A DNA stretch of 64,000 bases. Source: Cervus elaphus (Eukaryota > Chordata > Mammalia > Artiodactyla > Cervidae). The stretch covers positions 54,763,616-54,827,615 of the forward strand of contig NC_057848.1 in the NCBI RefSeq assembly GCF_910594005.1, given 5' to 3'. The notes beneath the pieces were generated by a model. That model was not told the origin of the DNA. It saw only the letters and a program-made list of their open reading frames with translations, and searched no databases. Positions 22,111 through 34,639 of the stretch are shown piece by piece (the first letter of the stretch is position 1; each line of letters opens with the position of its first letter). Made by a program: the position numbers and the translations under genes.

Positions 22111-23396
22111 TAAGGGTTCACACATTTTTCTCATGGAATTTTTCTTGATGGTAAAACAAACTAAATATTTTCAACTGATACAATGGAAATAGTACCTTGC
22201 TCCAGAGTGGCTTGCAAGGTCACTGCCAGCAGCTACTTTCGCCCTCACTTTTTGCTACATTTTCCTCAACTCCTCCTTTCTTTTGCCTTCCCTTCACAAG
22301 TCAGCACATAACACAGAAACATTGCCAATATCTGGTCCAGAAGATCACAAAGATGTTCTCTGGCACCTAAAGCAATATCTCAAGAGGCATTTCTTTAAAT
22401 GCATTTATCAGCCTCCTGAATAAACAATGAAAACAATGTTTTCTTTCTTTCCATTTTAAGCTTTCCTTACATCTGTATTACCTCGGAATTCCTTGTGGCC
22501 ATTTATTTTGGCTCTACGAATATACGACATGCCTGCCACACACTGCTTGAATTGGCAGGCTGACAAAGTTTAAAAGCTTTCAAGTTTTAGAATTTGCTTC
22601 AAGTTCTATTTCCCTCATGTGTTTTGCTTAGTGGTCCACCAATCTATGTTCTTTAAGCATATGAGAGGTCCTCAGATCTACAGATGGAAACCATGATTTC
22701 ACAAGCATCCGATGGAAAACTGAGTTTTCTATCTGAACAAAAAAATAAGTCTCTGAAAATAAGGATATTTCACCTATGTGCAGAACTTTTTCATTAAGCC
22801 TTCTTTAAAAAAAAAAAAACCCTCATTGGATTTTTTTCACAATATTCTCAGGTTAATGACTTTATCTTTTACAAAAATCAGGTAAGTCAAATTATTCTAT
22901 TTCATAAAGCAATTAAAAGACCCACCTCAGTTCATACACTGGTCATAAAAGGGAAAAAAAAACAGGTGCTACAGTGTCTCTTTCAAATATACCTCTGGCA
23001 ACATATGTGATTGGTTTTGTTGGTCAGAGGAGTTCATCTTTTTTTTTTTTTAAAAAAAGATATATCTCTTTAAAAATAATATATTAAATTATGAGAATTT
23101 GCTAATAAATGCCATGTAAATATTTAAAACTAATCCAGTTTAACATAAAAACAACTTAAAACTGGATCCTAAACACAGTTGTTATTTAAAAGCACTGGTT
23201 AATTGCTTATGTCCATGGGACAGAAATCCCAGAGCCACTAAAAGATAACCAAAAAAATGAATTTAAAATTGAAGACAACAGAAACTTAATATATTTGGCA
23301 ATTTAAGTCCTATAATGTTCAAGCATTTGAGATGAAAGAAATATAAAATGTCACAAGATTGATTGCATTTAACATGTGCAGGGTGATTTTGCTGAA
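22111..23396. other. Plain intronic DNA
   Basis: Contains A or T runs at 22806-22819 and 23039-23059. No repeat family or exon recognised. Confidence 0.4.
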
Positions 23397-23525
23397 GATT
23401 CATTCAACAAATATTTATTGGGCATCCAATTGACCTAGACACTGATCCAGGTGCTGGGGATGCAAAGGTGAACAAGATTAAATCCTGGTCCTGAGAATTG
23501 TACATTCAATTGGTTGGCCACGAAT
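23397..23525 (-). mobile_element. L2 LINE 3' end (antisense)
   Basis: CATTCAACAAATATTTATTG, 'gatccaggtgctggggatgc' and 'ggtgaacaagatt' are the typical antisense of the L2 3' end. Confidence 0.75.
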
Positions 23526-23629
23526 GGGGATGGGAGGGTGGCAAAAATTAAAAATCATACCATCATTCATTTTATCTATTTAAAAAATACCTATTATGAT
23601 TCCCTAAAGTTCAAACAAATGAGGTCTTT

Positions 23630-24662
23630 AAAAACGTTCATATGGAATAATAAATGTTGGTGAAGATATGGAGAAAAGGGAACCCTTGTACCTTGTCAGT
23701 GGAAGTGAAAATTGGTGCAGCCACTGTGGAGAACAGTATGGAGGTTCCTCAAACTAAAAACAGAACTGCCATGCTGCTGCTGCTAAATCACTTCAGTCGT
23801 GTCCGACTCTGTGCGACCCCATAGACGGCAGCCCACCAGGCTCCCCCGTCCCTGGGATTCTCCAGGCAAGAACACTGGAGTGGGTTGCCATTTCCTTCTC
23901 CAATGCATGAAAGTGAAAAGTGAAAGTGAAGTCGCTCAGTCGTGTCCGACTCTTAGCAACCCCATGGACCGCAGCCTACCAGGCTTCTCCGTCCATGGGA
24001 TTTTCCAGGCCAGAGTACTGGAGTGGGGTGCCATTGCCTTCTCAAAGAACTGCCATATGATCCAGCAAATCCTGGGTATATATCCCAAGAAACTGAAAAC
24101 ACTAGTTTGAAAATGTACATGCGCCCCCAGTACTCAAAGGAGTATTATTTACAACAGTCAAGATATGGAAGCAACCTAAGTGTCCATCGACAGATGAATG
24201 TATAAAGAAAACATGGAACACATATAAATGGAATACAACTCAGCCATAAAAAGGAATGAAATGTTACCATTTGCAACGACATGGATGGACTTAGAGGGTA
24301 TTAAGCTTCGTGAAATGAGTTAGAGAAATACTGTATGTTACCACTTGTATATGGAATAAAAACATTAAATCAGTGTATGTATCAAAAAAGCAGACTCACA
24401 TAGAACAAACGAGTGGTTTCCAGTGGGGAGAGGGAAGGGAAGGGGGCAATTTAGGGGTAGGGGGGTTAAGAGCTACAAACTATTATGCATAAAATAAGCT
24501 ACAAGAATATATTGTAGAACACAGGGAATATAGGCAATATTTTATAACAGCTATAAACGGAGTACAATCTTGCAAAAATTGTGAATCACTATGTTGTATA
24601 CCTGAACTTTTATATTAATAATATCATAAATCAACTATATCTCAATAAATAAATTTAAAAAA
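23630..24662 (+). mobile_element. L1 3' end, split by a Bov-A2
   Basis: ACTGTGGAGAACAGTATGGA, then after the SINE CCATATGATCCAGCAAATCC, AAGTGTCCATCGACAGATGA and ATCAACTATATCTCAATAAA trace the end of ORF2 and the L1 3' UTR. It ends in an A/T-rich tail. Confidence 0.9.
23773..24045 (-). mobile_element. Bov-A2 SINE nested in L1, 11-bp target-site duplication
   Basis: Two BovA units with the linker AATGCATGAAAGTGAAAAGT. AGAACTGCCAT at 23762-23772 recurs at 24046-24056. A TGC triplet run lies at the left edge. The copy is close in sequence to the Bov-A2 at 11.3 kb. Confidence 0.96.
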
Positions 24663-24684
24663 TATTCATGTGGGAAAATATCAG

Positions 24685-24834
24685 TTAATCAACAAACATT
24701 CATTATGTCCACCAACTATAGGCACAGACTTATGTCACACGCATCGGGGGAACCAGATGAGTTTAAAACTGTATTTAAGAAACCTCTATTGAGTTTGGGA
24801 GATATGAACAACATGATATGAAATAAAAGCAAAC
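24685..24834 (-). mobile_element. L2-like antisense fragment (weak)
   Basis: 'caacaaacattcattatgtcc' and 'gggagatatgaacaacatgat' suggest a decayed antisense L2. It also hosts the target site of the next SINE. Confidence 0.45.
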
Positions 24835-24845
24835 AATGTAGACAA

Positions 24846-25069
24846 CTGGGGCTTCCCAGGTGGCTCAGTGGTAGAGAATCCACCTGCCAAGCAGGAGACC
24901 CAGGAAACACTGGGTCAGTCTCTGAGTGGGAAGGATCCCCTGGAGAAGGGAATGGCAAACCACTACAGTATTCTTGCCTGGGACATCCCATGGACAAAGG
25001 AGCCTGGTGGGCTATATGGTTCTTGGAGTCACAAAGAGTCGGACACAGCGACTAAACAACAGCAGCAGT
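24846..25069 (+). mobile_element. Bov-tA SINE, 11-bp target-site duplication
   Basis: Head GGGCTTCCCAGGTGGCTCAG and tail GGACACAGCGACTAAACAAC with an AGC triplet run. AATGTAGACAA occurs at 24835-24845 and 25070-25080. The head is diverged around the B box. Confidence 0.95.
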
Positions 25070-25080
25070 AATGTAGACAA

Positions 25081-26739
25081 TTAACGGCAAAATTCAATGA
25101 CATTAACAACAAATGGGATGAGAGTTCTGAGAAAAGGATATCACTCAGGCCTGAAGTTGTCAAGGGAGTTTTCTAAGAAGAGAAAGTGGAGCTGGACCTT
25201 AAAGAATGAGAAGGACCTAGGTGAGGGTAGGACCTAGGTGAGGGTAGAGATCAGAGAGATTTCCTGGAAAGAGGAACAGCACAGATGAGGATGAGATTTT
25301 GTAGGATGGTGTGCAGATGTGGGCTGGCTAGGATGACAGGTTCATACTGTGGTAGAGAAATCATGTGTAGGTAGTTTCTGAAGATTCTTAAAAATGGCTA
25401 CAGGAGTGTGTGCTTACTATAGAAATAGGAGCCTTTCTCAAATATTTTAAGCAGAGTAGAAACTCGGTGGCCATAAACACAGTATGGTTAACAATGATCC
25501 GCCCTTGAAAAATTGTTTTATTTAAAGAGCCCACAACACTATCACAGCAAAGCTTACACATCTGACACACTCTGGAAGAAGAAAAGATGAGAGAGAAGTG
25601 GGTGGAAGCCAGAGTGTTTCTCACTAGTTCACAGGCTTTGGGAGGATAGCACAGGCAATGATTCGAGTTAGGCTGGCATGAAAAGTAGATAAAGAAACAA
25701 ATGGAAAGTGCAGCTTCCTGCTTTCATTTTAATTACACATTTATCAATGACCCCCATCATTAAGGTCACATAACTATTCCAATTTTATGAAGTAGCTCAA
25801 ATGCTTTTCAATCTCAATCTTTTAAATTCCTTTTAAAAACATAGTTGACATTTCAACAAGGACTTTTTTTTCCCAGATTTTGTTACAGAACAAGCTCAAG
25901 CCAGGAGTTAAATTTAGATAGCAATTTTTTGGCTGTAATGGCATCCTGTAAATTCTTGCTACAGGACTTTAACCAGCACCTCAGTGACTGGAAAATGTTC
26001 ACACTCTTCCCAAAGTACATACAGAATTGAACTCAATTGAATTTTCATGGCCAATTTACTCCCTGATAAGATTTGGTCGAACACTGACTATTCACCGGCA
26101 CACACACACACACACACGCACAAATTGCAAAACAATCATCAGAAGCTATCACAAAATGTTTAATTATCCTTTAAATACTTACAAACAGCTCAAGGAACTC
26201 TTTAGTCAAACTTGTGAGTCACATAAGAACGACTATTTGTCAGAGAGGTAAACTAAAGTAGCATCTAAGTGATTTGATCATGTAAAGGGATTCATCACTA
26301 TCTAGTAGGCATCCTTACCAGTGACTTCATCACTGGTATTGTGTCCAATACATTCAGACTCTCAATCTCAGTACAAAACCTCCAATCGTTATTAGGAGCA
26401 CTTATAAGACTAGTGAAAGGATAGAGGAAAAAAGCTTTATGGCTAGAAAAGCTAGAAGAGAAGCAAACACACCCTGATTTCAAGGATCAAGTAATTTACT
26501 ACATCAATGCCCAAAGTTCTAGTAGACTTGAAGGGAGTTTTCTGGGAAAGTAAACTTCCTGAGCAAGAATACACGAGTTCTATCCTCTATCTTTGAAGTT
26601 ATTGTTGCTAGAGGCATTATTTCACATTCACATTATACACAAGACTGTAATGTATATCTGTAAGCTAACTGCCTAGAGTTAATTGGAAAGCTGGCTACTT
26701 TAGTAAAGAGTTATTCAACAAGAAAAAAAAGGGAAAGGA
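25081..26739. other. Intronic DNA with two short tandem features
   Basis: A perfect 17-bp tandem duplication GACCTAGGTGAGGGTAG lies at 25214-25230 and 25231-25247, and a (CA)n run at 26099-26117. Otherwise no recognised repeat or exon. Confidence 0.45.
26099..26117. repeat. (CA)n microsatellite
   Basis: Nine uninterrupted CA units, then CGCACA. Confidence 0.9.
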
Positions 26740-27247
26740 CTCAAAATTAGAAATAAAAGGAGATATTACAACTGATATCATAGAAATACAAAGGATTATA
26801 AGAGACTACTATGAGGAATTGTACACTAGCAAATTGGACAACCTAGAAATACTGGATAAATTCCTAGAAACACACTACTCACTAAGTCCAAATCATGATG
26901 AAACAGAAAACTAGAACAGACCAATAACAAACAAGGTGATTGAATTAGTAATCAAAAACCTCCCAACAAACAAAAGTCCAGGACCAGATGACGTCACTGG
27001 TGAATTCTATCAAACATTCAAAGAAAAATTAGTATCAATCCATCTCAAACTCTTCCAAAAAACAGAAGAGAATGGTTCTTTTCCAAACTCATTTTACAAG
27101 GCCAGCCTTACCCTGATATCAAAATCAGCCAAAACTGCCACAAGAAAAGAAAATTACAGGTCAATATCCCTGATGCACATAGATACAAAAATCCTCAATA
27201 AAATATTAGCAAATTGAATTCAATAATACATTAAAAAGATCATACAT

Positions 27248-27704
27248 AATATACAAATACCAAATCAGTATGCAATATATATAAAAGTAATATAATGCAT
27301 GTCAATTATACCTCAATAAAATTTATTTTATTTTTAAAATTTTTGTTTATTTTACTTAATTTTTTTTGTTTTGTTTTTACAGAAGCTTTATTCATAATTG
27401 CACAAACTTGGAAGATGCCAAAATGTTCCTTTCTTCAGGTGAATGGATAAATAAACTGTAGTATATCCAGAAAATGGAATACTATTCAGCACTAAAATAA
27501 ATGAGATATCAAGCTTTGAAAAGACATGGAGGAAACTTAAATACATATTACTAAGTGAAAGAAGCCAATCTGAAAGTACTACATACTGTATGATTCTTAA
27601 TCTATGACATTCTGAAAAAGGTAAGACTGTGGAGATGGTAAAAAAAAATCAGTCAATGGTTGCCAGGGGTTGAGAGATGGGATGAACAGGATTTTAAAAA
27701 TCCT
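27248..27704 (+). mobile_element. L1 3'-end fragments inserted inside the larger L1
   Basis: The host L1 stops after TTAAAAAGATCATACA and resumes with GGTCAAGTGGGATTTATTCC, adjacent positions in L1 ORF2. Between them lie L1 3'-end material (CAATTATACCTCAATAAAAT, near 27303-27322) and a second 3' UTR-like piece (TTTATTCATAATTGCACAAA onwards). This is one compound or two successive insertions. Confidence 0.75.
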
Positions 27705-28443
27705 GGTCAAGTGGGATTTATTCCAGGGACAGAAGGTTGGTTTAACATCTACACAACATTAACAAAATGAAGGATAAAAATCATATAATAATCTCAACAA
27801 ATGCAGAAAAATCATTTGACAAAATTCAGCACCCATTTATGATAAAAACTCTCAACAAAGGGTATAGAGGAACATAATAAAAGCCATACACAACAAGCCC
27901 ATAGCTAATATCATACTCAATGATTAAAAGCTTAAAGCTTTTCTGCTAATATCAGGAACCACACAAGTGATATTTTCAGACACCTTTTATTCAATTCATA
28001 CTGAAAATCCTATCCAGAGCAATTAGGCAAGAAAAAGAAACAAAAAGAAATCCAAGCTGAATGGGAAAAACTAAAACTCTTTGCAGATGATGTGATATTA
28101 TATATAGAAAACTCTAGAAACTCTATTAGAAAACTTTTGGAACTAGTAAGTGAATTCAAGCAAGTTGTAGGATACAAAATCAATACAAAAAAGCTTGCTG
28201 TGTTTCTATACACTAATAATGAACTACTGGAAAGAGAAAGTGAGGAAACAACCCTATTTACAATTGCATCAAAAAGAAGAAAATACATAGGAATAAATTT
28301 AACCGAGGAGGTAAAAGACCTATATATTGAAAACTACAAGACATTATGAAAGAAATTTAAAAGACAGAAATAAATGAAAAGATATTCTGTGCACATGCAT
28401 TGAAATAATTAATATTGTTAAAACATCCATACCACCCAAAGCA

Positions 28444-28579
28444 ATGAAGTGAAGTGAAGTGAAGTCGCCCAGTCGTGTCCAACTCTTTGCGACCCCATGA
28501 ACTGTAGCCTAACAGGATCCTCCGTCCATGGGATTTTCCAGGCAAGAATACTGGAGTGGGTTGCCATTTCCTTCTCCAT
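28444..28579 (-). mobile_element. BovA monomer SINE nested in L1
   Basis: A GAAGT pentamer tail at the left (28444-28465), GTCGTGTCCAACTCTTTGCG, and an end CATTTCCTTCTCCATATCC. It has only one BovA unit and no tRNA-like head, so it is a 5'-truncated Bov-tA or Bov-A2. Confidence 0.88.
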
Positions 28580-29284
28580 ATCCAGGTTCAATACAAGCTC
28601 CATCAAAATTCCAATGAGACTGTTTACAAAAATAGAGGATCAATCCTAAAATTTGTATGGAACTATAAAAGACCCCAAAGAGCCAAAGCAATCTTGAGAA
28701 AGAACAAAGCTGGAGGCATCACTCCATGGTCTTTGATTTCAAACTATATTACAGAGCTATAGTAATTACAGTATTCCATAAAAACAGACACGCAGTTCAA
28801 TGGAAAAGAATAGAAAGCCCATCAATAAACCCACTCATACATGGTCAATTAATTTATAACAAAAGAAGCCAAGAACGCACAATGAGGAAAGGATAGTGTC
28901 TTCAATAAACAGTGTTGGGAGAATTGGATAGCCACATGCAAAAGAATCAAAGTAAACCATTATCTTATACCACACACAAAGATTCACTCAAAATGGATTA
29001 AAGATTAAATATAAGACCTGAAACCACTAAACTCCTGGAAGAAAACATAGGTGGTAACCTGCTTGACAAAGGTCTTGGCAATGATTTTTTTAATCTGACA
29101 CCAAAAATAAAAGCAACAAAATAAAAAATAAGTGGGACCACACTGAAATAAAAAGCTTCTTCACAACAAAGGAAACCAACAGAATAAAAAGGCAACCTAC
29201 TGAGTAGGAGAAAATATTTGCAAATCATATATCTGATAAAGGGCTAACATCCAAAATACATAAAGAACTCCTATAACTCAACAG

Positions 29285-29304
29285 CAAAAAAAAAAAAAAA
29301 AAAA
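29285..29304. repeat. A-run inside L1
   Basis: About 19 adenines inside the L1 3' ORF2 region, likely slippage at an A-rich codon stretch. Confidence 0.7.
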
Positions 29305-30050
29305 GCCAAGGAACCTGATTTTAGAGTGTGCAGAAGATGTGAATAGACATTTTTCCAAAGAGGATATACAGGTGGCCAACTCATACCTGAAAAGATGCTC
29401 TACACTGTTAATCATCAGAGAAACCACAATGAGCTATCACCTCACACCTGTTAGAAAGGCTATTATCAAAAAGACTGGAAATAACAAATGTTGGTTTGGA
29501 TGTGAAGAAAAAGGAAAATTAGTGCACTCCTGGCAGGAATGTAAATTGGTACAGACACAATGAAAAGCAGTATGGAGGTTCCTCAAAAAATTAAAAATAG
29601 AACTACCATATGATACAGCAATCCCACTTCTGGGTATTTATTTGAAGAAAACAAAAACACTAAATTGAAGATATACATGCACCTCCATGTTCAACGCAGC
29701 ATTATTTACATTAGCCAAAGTATAGAAACAGCCCAAGGGTACATGAATGGATAAAGAAACGGTGATTTCTATGTATATATGATGGAATATTATTCAGCCA
29801 TAAAAATGAATGAAATCCTGCCATTTGTGACAACATGAATGGACCGTGAGGGCCTTATGCTAAGTGAAATAAGTCAGAGAAAGACAAATACCATATGATC
29901 TCTTACATATGGAAAAAAATACATACACACACATATATGAAACCAAAGTGTTCATACAGAAAACAGATTGGTGGCTTCCAGGGGTGAGGGTGGCAGAAAT
30001 GGATGAATGTTTTTATTTGTTTGCTTAAATAAACTGAAATTTTTAAAAGA

Positions 30051-31645
30051 ATTAGAAGTGAAGAGTTTGGAGAACAGACAGGACAGAATCTTAAGTTCTC
30101 TATTTCCCAAACTTTATACTGTCCTGATAATATCCTTAATGGCCTCTATAATAAGAATTCCATTTCTCTCTTGATATTTCAGAGTGATTTATACTGGATT
30201 GGAAATTATGAGTGTTTCTTTATAGAAAAATTTAGAGAAAATGTAAAATAGGCTGTCCTTTTAACGTCTTTTAACCGAATTTTGGACAAGTAGTAAATGG
30301 CATTGCTAACACTAAAGAAAGATGTGTAACTATAATACTATCATTATGTAGTTGTCTTCCTGGCCCAGGTAAAATAGTTCTCTTCTATCTTTCAAGGTCA
30401 GTGTCAACAAGTCTCAAAGGAAAGATTACAAAACCCCCAAAGTTGAAACAAATTGGAAAAAAGATCACTTTAATTGTACCCTGAGAATGGAAAGCAACAC
30501 CTAAACCCTGAAATATAATACTCATCTTCTATAAGAACAATTCTGAAATCTATCAACTTCAATTCTAGCTTGCCTCAATAAATGAGAAAATAACTTATGT
30601 TTCTACTTCTGTAAGGTGTAGAGTTTAAATCCAGATTTCAGATTTTAAAAAGAAAGGCATAGAAAAATCAAGCCCACATCAAATATGAGAACAACCCCAA
30701 ATAACTGTAAATGTGTTTACAGCAGAATTATCAAAGCCAGTAAGGAGCAAAGTAAACTATCGATTACTTCAGCCTTGAACAGAGGCCCGGAATGGTTCAT
30801 CTTCTTGGCTAAAATGTCTGAAATTGTTAGTTTACACATGAAGAGTACATAGTATGATTTCATCATATCTCATATCTTGTGGTCAGATGGGTGGGCAGAT
30901 TCCAAACATTTAACCCAACTGTCCTGATTCATTTAGTTCCTTTCACTGACATCACGTTTCCATGTTTGAGCTTAATTCCTGGCTATGGGTGAATTTCCCA
31001 CTTCTGAAAACCAGAAGGGTGCTCTCTGAAGCTTTGAATCCCTGGGGAAAGGTAGTCCCTTGGCACTAATATTATAAGGACATTGACCCTAGTGGGCCTG
31101 TGTCTTCCATTAATTTCAATGCGACTGCCTCAACACCCTCTCTCAGTTTCAGAGACCACCACCTTCTTTGCACACATGATTTTGTCTAAACTGCCTCTCT
31201 ACTGTAGACAAACTTTAGACTCTACTTTTCTACTATGGTCTACCTGGTCTTCTTTAATTTCTATAACCTTTTTAGAATCAGACTGAGCTCACATGCTTAT
31301 AACCATCTGACCCTCCTGGCCACAGCCTATTGCTAGCCAAAACATACAATCTGGGATATTCCTCCTGCTAACCCAATGTTTGGTTTTGGTTTCTCTTTTC
31401 CTACTTCTATGAGTCCATTTCTCCTTCTGTCCTCTGTGGTCAGAATAAATATACCAACTATTCTATTAAAAATATTCTCTATATCAATTTCAAATCAATT
31501 GAGATACTGGAAAATTTATTGAGTAAAAAATTCCAAGAGTATGTTTAGGGTTCACAAAATAACCACTAAAACACAATGAGAAGGATAAATGTTTCGCTGA
31601 GCACACTTTATGATGTATTCTAAAGTGGTATCTTAGTTATTAAAC
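30051..31645. other. Plain intronic DNA
   Basis: About 1.6 kb without recognised repeat or exon. The open frame 31083-31286 has no recognisable domain. Confidence 0.4.
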
Positions 31646-31649
31646 AACT

Positions 31650-31790
31650 GGTATTTCTAGATGTTAATAATAGTTAACACTTATGGAGCTTTATTTTGTG
31701 CCAGACACTGTGTTAAGAGTTTTATATTCATTATCTCATTCAATCATCCCAATATTCTATGAAGTAGATAATATTAAGGAGCAATGTTAA
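31650..31790 (-). mobile_element. MIR SINE fragment (antisense)
   Basis: 'agttaacacttatggagc', TTTTGTGCCAGACACTGTGT and 'ttcattatctcattcaatc' are in antisense MIR order. Confidence 0.75.
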
Positions 31791-31794
31791 AGTC

Positions 31795-32938
31795 TAATTT
31801 CAAAACAAAATCTGTCACAAATCTCAGTTCCAGACTTGTCACCAAATAGTGGTGCTGAGTTTTTCAATATTTAAGGTTCTCAGATGTCACAGTAATAGAG
31901 TCATGGACGCTAATCTAAAAATCACCAGTTTCTCAATTTTCTTCCCAGCTTCCTGTAATTACAATATGAAAGCTCATTACTGCCTATCCATGGAAGCCAG
32001 AGGATCCTGCATTGCTTAAAATTTTTTTAATACATCTTTTCATGCATGTCCGGCAAATAAGTTAGAAAATGCTCAACACATTGGGTTTAAAATCACCCAT
32101 TCTAATGAACATGTGGTCCAGAAACCTGGCATCCAGCTGGCAGAAGGGAAGCATAAAAGCCTTTGGGCATACCAAATCCCTCCCCTAATAATAAAATTCT
32201 CTATAAAAAAATGGCTATCTGAATCAAAGTGAAAACTCTGAACCAAGATGAAGAAATTATGAAAAAACTGTGAAGCTATAATACTACAGCAAAGTAGCCA
32301 GCACCTTTTAAATCTCCTCTGTTGATAATTTGTAAATGTGCTATATCAAAACGGGGAGGATGTAAATCAAAAGGAGAATGCAAAATAAAAATGATGTTTT
32401 CTCTATGAAGATTTCAGGACATGATTTGAGTAAGAGCCTGAAAAGAAAGCAGGATTTGAAAATAAAACTTAGGAAAATGGTGAAATCAAACCAACTAGGA
32501 ACTCTGTTCACTAAGGTAAGCACCAACATATATGGAAAATAAGAAACTATTAATACCTATAGATAAGAATCATTCAAAAATCAACTCAGTAAAAAAAAAA
32601 AAATCAACTCAGTTTAAATGGCCAAGCAAAAAAGGAGGAGGAGGAAGAGAGGGAGTAATGGCTTAAACATTGAATTAAAGAGAGTATTTACATTTATACT
32701 CAAGTGAATGGAACCTCATTAAAACGAATAAAATTCTATACTGCAGTTACCATGTTGTGTTCATCAACTTAAAATCATGTGAGCATACCTTATATGAATG
32801 ATAAGGAAATTAGGTTAACATGATATCATCTATATCACCAAGTACTGAATGACTAAAATGACTAAATTGAACTGCCATATAATTCAATATATCAATGAAG
32901 GAAATCAAAATGCCTCGATTCTATTTTAAATAGCAGTA
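31795..32938. other. Intronic DNA with an A-run flanked by a direct repeat
   Basis: Mostly AT-rich unrecognised sequence. At 32581-32613 a run of A is flanked by two TCAACTCAGT copies (see findings). Confidence 0.45.
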
Positions 32939-33110
32939 CTTGCCTGTAATGCAGGAGACTGGGGTTCGATCCCTGGGTCAGGAAGATCCCCTGGAGAAGG
33001 AAATGGCAACCCACTCCAGTATTCTTGCCTGGATAACTCCACAGACAGACGAGCCTGGCGGGCTATAGTCCATGGGGGTTGCAAAGAGTCAGACACGACT
33101 GAGCGACTTA
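32939..33110 (+). mobile_element. Bov-tA SINE, 5'-truncated
   Basis: Starts within the head at ACTTGCCTGTAATGCAGGAG, keeps the B box GGTTCGATCCC, and ends GACACGACTGAGCGACTTAC. The A-box end of the head is missing. Confidence 0.93.
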
Positions 33111-33526
33111 CACACATATGTCACAAAAGATCATAAAGGTTCTCAGCATAATAGAAACTTCTTCAATTTACACTGACATAAAACTGAGCTTAAATTCCCA
33201 GTGTCCAAATATGGATGATATCATCACTTGTATTTGTTCCACTAAAATCATTCAAGCCTCAAGGAAGAAAACAATTTTCCAATAAGTAATCACCAAAACA
33301 ATACAACTTGGGTTATTAGTTTTGTCAAAAGTCAAATAAGATTCTTTCACCAAGGGATAAAGACTTTAAGAATTCTGGAGTTGCAAGTAATCTTGAAAGA
33401 TCAAGTCTAGCTTCAGGCAAGTAAATGAAGGACTCTAAGCCATTGAGGGTAGATGGCTCATGTCCAATTACTGAATACATATTGATTGTAGTTCACCATA
33501 ATCTCTCTCATAAATACATTCTCCAC
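33111..33526. other. Plain intronic DNA
   Basis: Nothing recognised. Confidence 0.45.
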
Positions 33527-33536
33527 ACATTTATTA

Positions 33537-33864
33537 TTTTATTTTTGGCTGTGCTGGGTCTTTGTTGCTGGGCATGGACTTTCTCTAGTTGTGGTGAGGG
33601 GGGCTACTCTTTGTTGCAATATATGGGCTTCTCATTGCAGTGACTTCTCTTGTTGCAGAGCATGGGCTCTAGGCACACGGCCTTCGGTAGTTAAGGCAAT
33701 TATGAGCTGAGGCTCAAGGGCTCTAGAACACAGACTCAGTAGTTGTGGAGCATGGGCTTAGTTGTTCCTCGGCACGTGTGATCTTCCCAGACCAGGGATT
33801 GAACCTGTGTCCCCTGAAAGTGGTGGGGGTCTTCCCATCCATTGTGCCACCAGGGAAATCCCAA
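33537..33864 (-). mobile_element. CHR-2 SINE, near full length, 10-bp target-site duplication
   Basis: The antisense order is TTTTTGGCTGTGCTGGGTCT at the tail, GTAGTTGTGGAGCATGGGCT in the body, and CAGGGATTGAACCTGTGTCC plus CCACCAGGGAAATCCC at the tRNA-like head. ACATTTATTA occurs at 33527-33536 and 33865-33874. The family is cetartiodactyl-specific. Confidence 0.92.
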
Positions 33865-34169
33865 ACATTTATTAAGGATTAACTTTGGTTATAGATAACT
33901 AGATGTCAAGGGTAAGTCACAGCTCCTCATGTTTGCATTTTATTTTCAAATTTAAACAAATTTGGAAAATATAATCTTAATGAATAGATGACATGACTTT
34001 AGGAATTCAGATGTTACATACCTTTCTTTGAAAATAACTTATGACTTGTGTTAAGGCCCACAAGGTTACTGACAGGCCAAACTATAATATCCTTAGGAAT
34101 TCACTCACTCCATGTGTGACCATGTTCCTCAGGCATTTTCCCACAAATATCCATGTGACTTTTCTACAG

Positions 34170-34450
34170 TTCAGCTCTATGTTTGTCTCAAGAAGACTTC
34201 CTAAGCCTTCATTGCTATGATATCTTCCAACTGACACTTCCTCTTCCTCACTCCCAGTCATTCTTGCCCTCACTACAAGATGATTTCCATTTCCACCATT
34301 CTATTAAAACTGTTCTAGATTCTATAACTGCACTCAAGAATAAAAGAATAATGCTAACACTGCCAGAAATGTAAGTATGTTTAATGTTACCTCCCCTAGC
34401 ACAGTACTTGGAGCAACTAGGTTCTCAATAAATGCTAAGTTGAAAACTAC
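34170..34450 (+). mobile_element. L2 LINE 3' region (diverged)
   Basis: Polypyrimidine-rich text typical of the L2 3' half, ending GAGCAACTAGGTTCTCAATA and AATGCTAAGTTGAAAAC, the L2 3' terminus. Confidence 0.6.
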
Positions 34451-34639
34451 ATAAATAATAAAGGTGGCAATATGCAAAACATAGTGCTCATTTAAAAAAA
34501 TCTTTGAATTGTCCATTGTGTGCAAGAATGCATATATTTACAAAAATTATTTTTTCCCTTCATTTATCCTCGAAATATGTTTTAGGTACTATCTACAAGG
34601 CATTGGATAGGGTTCCTCTTCTTTTGGGCTTTTTTATGT

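Larger units (their letters stand above)
26740..30050 (+). mobile_element. L1 LINE: partial reverse transcriptase through 3' UTR, twice interrupted
   Basis: The largest element in the window. The 26936-27217 frame carries the L1 RT word NKSPGPDD. The catalytic FADD (the L1 form of YADD) is at 28080-28091 in the 28092-28349 neighbourhood, followed by KYIGINLTEEVKDLY, then 'ggcatcactcc', and the 3' UTR series to about 30050. The frame is broken by stops and by two insertions (27248-27704 and 28444-28579). The 5' UTR, ORF1 and the endonuclease region are missing. It is on the opposite strand to MBNL3. It encodes no functional protein. Confidence 0.92.
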
